The position numbers were made by a program, and so were the translations under genes. The notes under the pieces were generated by a model, which saw only the letters and a list, made by a program, of their open reading frames with translations, was not told where the DNA came from and ran no database searches. A DNA stretch of 64,000 bases from Ridgeia piscesae (Eukaryota; Annelida; Polychaeta; Sabellida; Siboglinidae): assembly GCA_025642075.2 (NCBI GenBank), contig JAODUO010000049.1:286001-350000 (forward strand), given 5' to 3'. Of the stretch, positions 1-11,000 are shown one piece after another (position 1 is the first letter of the stretch; every line of letters begins with the position of its first letter).

Positions 1-1753
1 GGCGGGTCGCGCAAGCCGCAAGTTAACACCCTCGGATGGGGTGATTATCCCCTGGACCACACGGCGCGATGCCACCCTCTGGTTTTGTGAAGATGTACCA
101 CCGCCCGCAAGGAAGGGGTAGTTCGTTAACAACATGGTGTACGAATTGTTCGTTTCACATCCAGTCAATCAAAATTCAATAGTTCACAGTGAAATAATCC
201 GAGGCGTCATATTAACTTGCGTGAATGAACATATTAAATTAATTAATACATAAAAACGGTTAAAAAAACCAATGATGGTGCTGGTAATGACGATAAACCC
301 AGATGTATTAAAAATAGTTTTATTTTCCTAAATATAAAAACTACCGACTACAAAGTCGCGAATCAAACTAAAAATCAACATCATAATTACATTACTAAGA
401 ATTCTGTGGCATGTCAAAATTGGTACTCGGTGCAATGCTCAACAATGATGTGCATATTATTATTATTATTATTATTATTTATTAATGTTTTTGTGTGTCA
501 AAGCACTTTTGCCTTCGTTGAGTAGTATGATATTCGCTGCACGTGCAGTCAGTTTGCGTCAGGGTAGATTTTGTCTATGAATACAACGCACATCCGCGGC
601 CCAAGGTCGTGATCAGTTCACAAACATGTCAATATCTCAGCTTCTTACCACGTCATGAATCGTAATAGCCACACATGTCATAAGGCAATTGTTTGCATTG
701 CTCCAGGTATTATAGTCTTTCTTATGTGAAAGCTTTACAACCGACATGAGCTTGGGGCACAAACGGGTTTCATTCCGTAAATGCTGTGTATTGAATCGGT
801 CAATGGATGCGCTTTGCCCTTCAGGCGCGTGCCTTTAATATGGACGTGGCGTGTGCAGCCACGCGTAAACAAGTGTGTTCAGCCACGCGTGAAGATGGCA
901 GTGCAGCTGGAGGCGCGCAGTTTCAACACGGAGTTGGTGGGGGTGGGTTGTTAAGCCAATATTCACATATTTAATGTACCATTTATTTGATAATCATTTG
1001 ATGTAAGTAAATATAGAAGTGAAGTATATCCATATGCATTAATAACAACTAGTAGATATGTATCCATAAAGCAAATGGAATGGTATTTATTATGTTTGTA
1101 GACCTACGTGTTAGAAACTCAGTATTAAGTAAAGAAACACAAGTTCAAGAAAAGAAACACAACTTTAAGAACTCATAAACCCTTAATTAAAGTAAGCTAA
1201 TTTCAAAATGTGTGAAATCTAGAAACATATAAGCTTCTTTAAATCATTGTATAGTTACAAATAATACATTTACGCGTTGCGGACGTCATTCGACCAGCTG
1301 CACGTGGAGTGGTCAAGACGATGGGCAGCGTGTAACATGACGTGGGAGGATCTGTTACGTCAGTGTAATGACGATGTTGACCAAGAACAACGCACGTGCT
1401 TACACAGTCGACGACGGTGTTGGTTACGTAATTTTTTCTTAGACCACCGGGAAAATGTACAATGTTTATATTATTTGTAAAAGATGATATTACTTGTGCG
1501 TGTGTGAGTGCGTGAGAGTGTGTCTGCGTGCGCGTGCATGTGTATATGTCTGTGTTTTTATTCATAACCCATTGGCATGTCAGCATATCCAGTGAATATA
1601 ACAATAACAATAACTTCAACGATGACGGTGGTGTGTTGTAGAAATTGGGCTGCAATGCTGTATACATTGTATATTTATTTCTTACCATACTTTCGCCTTC
1701 CTGGTTATAGACGTTGTCACAAAACAATATACAACTAAATATGATGTTTGGTG
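1..1753. other. Non-coding stretch, no gene recognised
   Basis: No open frame here has recognisable protein similarity. Visible landmarks are a short TTA run near 463-482 and an 11-bp direct repeat, CAGCCACGCGT, at 856-866 and 880-890. The first 121 bases are open in one frame but match nothing I know. Confidence 0.5.
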
Positions 1754-1755
1754 AC

Positions 1756-1841
<86 letters not shown>

Positions 1842-2189
1842 ATATATGTGTGTGTGATGTGTATGTGTGTGTATGTATTGTATGTTGTATGTTTATGTGT
1901 GTATGTGTGATGTATGTATGTATGTATGTATGTAGTATGTTGTTGTATGTATGTATGTATGTATGTATGTGTGTATGTGTGTATGTGTGTATGTGTGTAT
2001 GTGTGTATGTATGTATGTATGTATGTGTTGTATGTATGTGTATGTTGTATGTATGTATGTATGTATGTATGTATGTATGTATGTATGTATGTATGTATGT
2101 ATGTATGTATGTATGTATGTATGTATGTATGTATGTATGTATGATGCATGCATGCATGCATGCATGCATGCATGTATGTATGTATATAG
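1754..2189. repeat. Compound TA / TG / TATG / TGCA microsatellite
   Basis: An alternating TA run of about 90 bases (with small slips) passes into mixed TG and TATG repeats. These end in a TGCATGCA run at about 2143-2172. Long open frames on both strands here are by-products of the 4-base period and are not genes. Confidence 0.97.
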
Positions 2190-2974
2190 GGATCAATGAC
2201 ATGCATTTGCCGAGACATTCATAGGCAGGTGTCTTGCCTGGGGTGTCCGTATCACCTCTTGTTCATGTTCAGTGGCCATCTGATTTTTTCTATAAAAAAT
2301 CCTCTGAACACACGTTAAACAAACGCTAGGTTCACCAAAGTCACGTCAAGTATGAAAACATCAACGTGTCACAAATTAAACGACGATTAGCCTGGTACTT
2401 TTTCGGCCTCGCAGACACCCCGGTCGTTTTAAGCCCGACTGAAAGACGTCTCCATTGCTGGATGCGCGCCATTCAACGCAAATATTTACTCTAACCATTA
2501 TTAAATTGTACTCGATCGATATCTGATTAGAGCAATCTGGCGGAAACGTTCACGGATCGAGCCAGCAGGGCGATTGCGCGCGGACTTAGTCGCCATTGCA
2601 TGCTCACTCTCCAGACAGGGTGATTACCCAGCTTGTCAGAGAATTAACAGCTCGGGAGGAGCAGGCCGAATACAGCCTCGGTGAGTCGAGTAATTAGTGA
2701 TCAACGGCGCGGAAACGGCATTTTGAATAAATCGACTTTCCGCCAGCTAAGTACGGCGATAGCTCGAATAAACAGCGGCGGCGGCGTGTGACGGGTTTAA
2801 TTGGCCGGGAAGTCTGGCGCACCGGTATTGGGGGGCTTACCCGCCAGGAAGTTAAAGGTCGTCATCCTTGTCACCTAGAGTAGCATAAATTTACTTTTTA
2901 CTTTTTATGTTACCCCGATGTTCTAAGCTATGTGCTGTTCTACACATTTAAACCCAACGCGTTTATTTATACAC

Positions 2975-2975
<1 letters not shown>
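2190..2975. other. Unique CpG-rich non-coding DNA, possible regulatory element
   Basis: No coding frame is supported. The part from about 2,490 to 2,840 alternates GC-rich blocks with homeodomain-type cores (TAATTAG near 2,690) and looks more complex than its surroundings. It could be a conserved regulatory element for the gene downstream, but this is inference from composition only. Confidence 0.3.
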
Positions 2976-3050
<75 letters not shown>

Positions 3051-3141
3051 ATGTATGTATGTATGCATGCATGTATGTATGTATGTATGTATGTATGTAT
3101 GTATGTATGTATGTATGTATGTATGTATGTATGTATGTATG

Positions 3142-3172
<31 letters not shown>

Positions 3173-3273
3173 TGTATGTATGTATGTATGTATGTATGTA
3201 TGTATGTATGTATGTATGTATGTATGTATGTATGTATGTATGTATGTATGTATGTATGTATGTATGTATGTAT
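2976..3273. repeat. TA then TATG microsatellite
   Basis: About 65 bases of TA are followed by about 230 bases of TATG with a few single-base slips (near 3,050 and 3,171). The open frames predicted here, Tyr-Val-Cys-Met or Ile-His-Thr-Tyr repeats, are artefacts. Confidence 0.97.
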
Positions 3274-3346
3274 AAATAAACGGTGGGTTTAAATACGTAG
3301 AACAGCACATTGGGGCAATCTAAAATCAATACCTGCACGCTCATTT

Positions 3347-3347
<1 letters not shown>

Positions 3348-3399
<52 letters not shown>
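3348..3399. repeat. TA microsatellite
   Basis: A nearly pure TA run of about 50 bases. Confidence 0.95.
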
Positions 3400-3402
<3 letters not shown>

Positions 3403-5360
3403 ACATTTAAGAATGATATACAGAAATATCGATTCAAATTGAAATAGACCGCACTGTACTACATAGGCATATGTACTATAAATTATATATATTAGTGAAG
3501 TCTTTAAAATAGCTGTGCTGATTTTTTTTCTCTTTTCCTTCATCGTCTTCATCCTTTTTCGTGTTCTTAGGTTTTCTCATGGTACTCTTCTTCTTATTAT
3601 TCTACTTGTTATTATTAGTATTATTACACTTTGTATAGTTCCATGCGCCTAGTTCAAGGGCCGTCATAGTGTTTCTGATCCAAGGAATTGTGATCTCTGT
3701 AGATCAAAGTGAAAACGACACACAATCATTGCCTCGAAGAGATATCGCTTCGAGGTTGGATGTCAGTGGGTGTCAAGACTGGAAAGCTTATCACTGACCG
3801 TTACATTAGAAATGCGATAGCCCGTGGCTATCGGAGCTCGCGTGTAATTGCTAACAACCCACTCGTTTCGAATCGGCGCAAATTAGACAGTTCAGCTAGG
3901 AAATAAATCTGCCCAAGTCTCGGGGGAGTTCCGTTTTTACGAAGCGTGACGGATTTAGGCGGACGAAAGACGTCCTATGGGGCGGGGTGTCGCCCCGTGT
4001 TTGTTGACTTCGCCGTATCGTTAAACCGCCATAAAACCATTCGGGTCGTAAAACACTAAACGAACGAACTGAATTTGCATGGTCAGAACCATGGCGTGAT
4101 ATCTATATTTCCCAAAGTACTGTCAAACATGTTATTAAAAAAAAAATGTTCGGCTCTAATTAGTTTGCTGATACATATTAAAAAGAGACGGGGAGACCGA
4201 GGAGGGAGACCTAGAAGCTATCACATCACTTATCGTCAACAGCTCGAGTCACCTATTTAATCATGCGGTTATTCCTGGGTCAGTGCATCAGTAAAACAAC
4301 ACCGACTGTCTAATTAGTGTCGAGAGTTGAGGCTTCTGCAAGTCTAATGCAAATGTAGCTTCAAATGTAATAGATAATTGTAGAAAGTAGGAAAACGCAA
4401 CTTGTAAAACGTAACGTATTTCAATAGGAAAAAATTAAAAGCAGCTAAAATGCTTTATGTCAAAGCAGTATTTTGTTTTAGGAATATACCCCTGTGATCT
4501 GGTTAGTTAAGCATTTGCTGAGTTCTCAAATAATAATCCATTCCTAGCATTTGTTCTGGTTTTAACCAGGGGTCACTTTAATATTATATTTTGCTTTTTT
4601 AGCAATGGTATGTTTATAAGATGTCCGAAACGAGGGGGAAATGTTCGAGCGTGTAAAAGCGTGATTAGTTTGCCATATAGTGGAGGTATATATTATTAAA
4701 ACAATTTCAAAACCGGACCATAGCTCAATGTGCCAATGGTTCTTAGTAGCGAGCAGCCTTTTGCCAATGTTCATTGGCGAATTTTTATCAATGTGTTCAA
4801 AGAGTGTATTCTACGTGTTTTTCTTGTTAGCTTGTGTCCTTATCAAAAGATGGAATCCACACCAATCCTCGAAATAGACAATTCCAAAATCATCAACAAA
4901 TAATGCTAAGATAATCGACTGATAAACCTATTCATGCGGCAATAATGACTGCAAGCAACTAAATCGTTCAGAAATTGAGATGTTGCAACGGCATTTCCAG
5001 ATGGCAACTTTGGCCACTTGGCGCTCCTCTGCAAAGGCAGCAGACGACATTTCGCACGGTGTTGCGTCTTCAAACGGACCCGCTAATGACCATACACACA
5101 CAGACCATGGGTATACATTCTCTTGCACGTGTCTCTCGTTTAACTGGAAACGTGTCCACATGTCACAGAAGAACGCACGATGAAGCATTAATAAACAAAA
5201 CTACACGTGTCGGGTCGTCAGTGGCTGATTGATCGTGGCTGCTTGGAGGCGTCTGGCGGCTAAGCTGCTTCGACCCGCATACCTCGTCAATGTTGAGTCT
5301 TGTTTTCCCAAATGTCGCGACGCAACTGCTACGTAGCTAATGTTTACCTACAAGTTACAA
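3400..5360. other. Non-coding stretch, no gene recognised
   Basis: Only short open frames without recognisable domains. A 7-bp hairpin (GATAGCC-CGT-GGCTATC) lies near 3,816-3,832. Nothing else stands out. Confidence 0.45.
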
Positions 5361-5758
<398 letters not shown>

Positions 5759-5761
<3 letters not shown>

Positions 5762-7760
5762 TGTGTATATATGATTATATGGAGTCCATTTTAATATCGG
5801 ATAGTAAATATACAACACAATTTTGATAAATGTAAATTACATGGTCTTTAGTTTAGACACCTACATCTACCATAATATATACACCATGGAAATACTTCGA
5901 TAACCTGGATTAACAACTGGACAGAGCTCTAGTACGTTTATAACGTTATCCGCTATTGTTGCAAGCGTGTTTAATACGTGAAAACACGAAACTGGATTAA
6001 AAGATCACACGCCATAGTATTGCAATTCGTCCTAATGTTCGTTTCTCCGACATTATCGCGCGGTCGAAATGATCTATTATCGGCGACTTGTTTTCACAAC
6101 CGTCGTGAGAAGATGGAGACGAAAGAAAAAGTGTTTGTACAACAGATGACACATAATTGCCTATCGTTGAGCAGAAATAAAAACGACACCTTTGTCCGGC
6201 TAAAGGTCGCATGAATAATTATCGCGAACGACGTGGCCCGGGTAAGCGATTTAATTAGGATGGGCTGGATGTTATGTCATGTTACGTAAGCGACACAAAT
6301 TAGTATCTTTTCATGCAAATGAGAGTAAATGCCGCGGCCGAATGCAGATTGTCGCCAGAGCCCTCCATCGGCGCTGTTTGCAATTACTACAATAGTCAGA
6401 CTGATTGGTTGAAAATGGCGACATCCGATCAATTAGAAAGCGAAGTTGTTAATTAAGTGTTGCCGTTTGTGATTTGAATTTCGCATCAGGACCACACTAG
6501 TAGTAACGCTATACCCCGTAGATTCGAGGTGGATTGTATTTGCTCTGTATCATAGCGACGACTTGCAAACGATAAATATATTGTAATTGCGTTGCGATTG
6601 CACGAGAATCCGTTCTAAATCAAATATTGTATACCTTTCATTTAGGATGGCGATTTGTTATTTTCGTCTTTTGTAACCAGCTAACGTAATGTGTTCCTCA
6701 ATCATAATTTAGTTTTGTAAAGATCTGACTGTGTATAAATACATTTTATTTGGTTTTAATTATGTATGATAATGATTATAATGTTGCAAGTCAGTCATTG
6801 TTCTTTGTATTTTAATGCATACGCAGGGCCTAATATGTATCATATAGAATTGTTGTTTTGCCGAATTAAGTAATTTTGTACGATGCTTAATACACACAAA
6901 AACACTTTTTCACAAATGTAAGTGTGTTAGCGTTGTATGATGGTTACGAAATAAATCTGAACGAATACATTTTGTCAAACGTAAAAGGAATGAGAGAGAC
7001 ATCACAGAAAATAACTCTAGGTGGGATATAAGTATTCTTCTCATATTTCCCTCCATAATCATTGAGTGGTCGTGTGCAAGATTGTAAATCCTAGCAGTGT
7101 CGTTGTCTGATCAACTCTGTTGGGGTTGCTCTGGACGACAGTTATTATAAAAAACAGACTTGTTAAACGAAGGAGGAATAATGTCACGAAACATTAACGA
7201 CGGTACTGGCATTCATGCTGCGTGAGTAATATGCGGTATTTCATGAAACACAATAATATTTAACTTTATTCTGTTAACATGACTGTTTTTGCACCTATTA
7301 TATAGGGATATGTGCCTTTGTTTCGTGCATGCATGTTTTTTTTACCGCGCACGCGCGCACGTGTTTGCGCGTCTCATCCAGTATTTCTTTTGTATAAAAA
7401 CGTTTGCTATTGTGGATGTATTTTTACGTTATCGTAAGCCTACTATCTGCGAATTCTAGCACAAATATTGACCGAGTAATGGCCATTTTAATTATATCGG
7501 TCAGCAATGGCGGCCATCTTGGATTTGCCAAAAATTTGCGAAATTTTGCATACCCTCCGGATAGTATGACCTTAGCCCATAATTAACTCATACCAACCGT
7601 CAAAAAAGTCTGTACAACATTTCCACCTGAACTCGAAATTCCTTTATCCAGACTACGAGGAATAGAAACAATTGGTGGCGAAACGACTCTGCTATACGTT
7701 ACAACACGTCAAATAAATGCTGCCAGACAATCAATGCCAACATTATATATATTCTTTCAG
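5759..7760. other. Region upstream of the PRDM exons; possible promoter or enhancer
   Basis: No exon is recognised although the first half of the PR domain must be encoded upstream of 7,761. Part of it (about 6,230-6,480) is unique and CpG-rich and holds an octamer ATGCAAAT at 6,313-6,320, suggesting regulatory sequence. A donor-like CTGC|GTGAGT at about 7,220 follows a short open frame, but I could not link it to the PR domain. Confidence 0.3.
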
Positions 7761-8042
7761 GTAAGACATCGTTTCGGCTGCGTCGATGAGATCGTAGAGA
7801 TCGACGACCAAGACGTCCGCCATTGTAACTGGGTCCGCTTCATTCGTTCCTCCACCAACGTCGATGACGTCAACACGGTCGCGACGAAAGTCCGTGGCGA
7901 GCCTCTCTTTCAGATCGTCAAAGAAGTGCCACCTAACGGCGAACTCCTCGTGTACTTCGATGACGACGTCACCGATCGCTTGGCGGCGCGCGTCTCTTCC
8001 CAGAAGACCGTGCGGCGGCCGGTTCTGACGGAACGAACCAAG
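7761..8042 (+). CDS. PRDM gene, PR-domain exon
   Basis: Acceptor TTCTTTCAG ends at 7760 and donor AAG|GTAGG follows 8042. The exon is 282 bases (94 codons), phase 0 at both ends. It encodes the C-terminal half of the PR domain (HCNWVRF ... GEPLFQIV ... GELLVYFDD) and a basic tail. The N-terminal half of the domain is in an exon not identified. Confidence 0.85.
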
Positions 8043-11000
8043 GTAGGCGCAGATCAGTATTGCTTTTTCGTTAGCGACTTAGTGAAGGTTTATTAAATTT
8101 AGTCATGTGTTACCTAATAGAAGACCCCTGTGTGTACTTATGCAGGGAATCGTCATCGACACTATTAGATGCTTTCGACATCAAACTTTATGTCTCTCAT
8201 CAGCAACATATTATTTTCCTTATATGCAGAATTTCTGTGTTTTGAAATTTTTAGTCAGAATGCAAAAATTAATATCCTCCTAGTAAAGGGAGCTATATTA
8301 GAACAGTGGACCTTTATTCGTCTACCTTATACCAAATAAATTGGTGATTTATCTATCTAGACTCAGAAATAAATGGATAATCTGAACCCGGAAGTAAACC
8401 GGTCACCTGCCCACTTAGAACCGGAAGTATACGTGTAATCTGTGCGCAGGTGTGCGAGAATGTGCAGAAGCCGACGAGACCGGCCGTGGTGGCAACCAAG
8501 CACCGTCTGATGGTTCTCAATCGGCCGCAGATAGGAGAGATCTACAACAGGCACTCAATAGGCGCTGACACGTCGCCGACGCAGAGGGCTGAGGAGTGCA
8601 GCTCCATCGGGTCAGATATCAGTCCGGAGCGACAGACGCCGAACCACAAGAAGAGTCCGATGGTAAGTCGAGAAATGGTGGAGTAATAATGGTATGCTCT
8701 CGTGGGGTGTTAATCTCTGCAATGTTATCAATCATTACTGTTATCATTTTTTGGTTAATAATCACCATAATTTAAATGGACTTTTTAGAACGTGTTCTGG
8801 AACGTGCTATCACCGTATAATATAGTTTACCTGTTACTGCATGAATTATTATTTTGGGGGAGTTTTGCTGTATACATATTCATACAACACTAAAACATAC
8901 ATTTGAAGAAAAATATACAGTGTATATCGGGACTCAACTTACCATAACATGGGTTTGTGACTTTGGCGTTACTTTGTTTGTATTCAGCTGCTTTATTTAG
9001 ATATGAGAGGGAATGATTGGTTTGTAACTTGAAAGTTATACTTTGCAATAAAGGGTTAAAACATGTTAACTTCGCAACCATGACATGTTATTGTTAATCT
9101 TTATAAATCGGTGGGATTATTAAAAAGCTTAACACGAAATTGGTTTAATTTCTGGTTCATTATCGTCGTGACATGCGTGTTTTATTTTAAACGACGTCAC
9201 TGATATACATATGTCATTTGAAGCTATCGTCATCTTTAAAATAAATAGATACAAGTTTGAGATCGTCGAATAGGAAATATGTCCTTGATCACTTCGCTTA
9301 CACCCGAAATGTTGGTGTTATGTTAAATATCGATAAATACTATTGAGTATGTTTAAATCGTGTTAATAGTTGGCTAATCGTTGTTAACTAGTGCCATAAA
9401 TGACCTTATGAGTGGTCACAGAGAATACGACGATGCGTAACACAGGGTCCGTGATGTCTAAGACTACTGTTACGTTGTCCCGACAGACGAGCACGGACAG
9501 TATGGACAGTCCGGCCGGCCTTCACAGTACGTCCAGCGGCAGTATCTCCCCTCCACGCCGACTACCGGGCGGGCCCGAGGCTGCCCTCGACCTGTCGACA
9601 GACGGTGCCATCTCCATCTACGACAAGACGTTCACTTCCGGTTACTCACTTCCGCTACGCCGTAAGGAGAAGACATGGCTGCCGTGCGACGTGTGCGGCA
9701 AGAAGTTCGACCGACCGTCGCTGCTGAAGAGACACATACGCACGCACACAGGTAGGTGGACGATTCAGCACCAGTGTCAACGAGAACGAGGCTCTCTTCG
9801 TAGTTCGTTTGTATGGTGTAAAACCCAGCGCCAGTATTGCTGTATAATTACGGCTGTAGTTGCTTTATCAGCTGTCCCGATCTCCACTTGTAATCTTCCT
9901 CATCCTTTTGTCAGTTCTTCTTCAAATAAATATATTACTTCCATTTTTCTGCCGTTCTGGTCTTTCTCTTGCCAGCAAAATCAACCCACGCAATGGCCAT
10001 GGCGTGCGATTTACTATACCAACACGTCACATGTAAATGGCCCGAAAACGTGTTTTTAAAGTTATTCCCTGACGGATACTAACTGTAGTCTGACGACTGT
10101 TGGTGCAGGGGAGAAACCTCATGCGTGTGACGTGTGTGGAAAGGCGTTTTCAACGTCGAGTTCTCTCAACACGCACCGTCGGATCCACTCGGGAGAGAAA
10201 CCACACCAGTGTCAAGTCTGCGGGAAACGCTTCACGGCCAGCTCCAATCTCTACTACCACCGTTGAGCATCGTGGTACTGTACATCTGTCATGTAGTCAC
10301 GTATCGTCACGTATCATCGTCATTCATCGACATCGTGACGTCAACGTTGTCGTCACCGTTATCATCGTCTATATCAATTCAGAAACATTCGGAAACGTAT
10401 TTTTACGTATAACTATAGTGCGTAATATATAATGAAGAACGTGAATGTTAGGTAAAATCAAAGAAACTCCCTTTAAGGTATATCATGCAACTAACATAAG
10501 GCCTTATTCGTCGATAACAGCCATTATCAACAGCAACCACAATCGACAATCACAGTTACAACGACGACAGTCAATCATCGATGTAGTTGCCTTTCCTTTG
10601 TTGCCGTTATGACTGCTGCCGGCGGTGTCAAAACCACCAGCGTTTTTGAATGAAATCACCGCGTTTAGAGAATGAATATGGTTCGCTGCGTTCGTTAGCC
10701 GATGCTGACGCGTGTTGTGTTCGTTGTCGCAGGAGAAGCCTCACAAGTGTTCGTTATGCTCCAAGTCGTTCCCGACCCCGGGTGACCTCAAGAGTCACAT
10801 GTACGTACACAACGGCTCGTGGCCTTTCAAGTGCGACATCTGCAACCGTGGCTTCAGCAAACAGACGAACCTTCGCAATCACATGCTGCTTCATTCGGGT
10901 GAGTCAGAGCGCCTCGCACATTACTTCTTCTTCGCTTTTCCCCACTAGATGGGGGTCAGCAGCCCGATTTCTTGACCTCCAGAATGTTCTGTCCTGGGCT

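Noticed and set aside
2..121. Open frame at the left edge, possible last exon of a gene outside the window
   Set aside because: Forty codons to a TAG with no recognisable motif and no visible acceptor; the evidence is too thin.
1682..3440. Long open frames on both strands encoding IHTY or MYVC repeats
   Set aside because: They are translations of TATG/TG microsatellites; a 4-base period keeps several frames open at once. The same applies at 5,300-5,820, 12,840-13,450, 14,800-15,160, 15,870-16,400 and 25,570-25,930.
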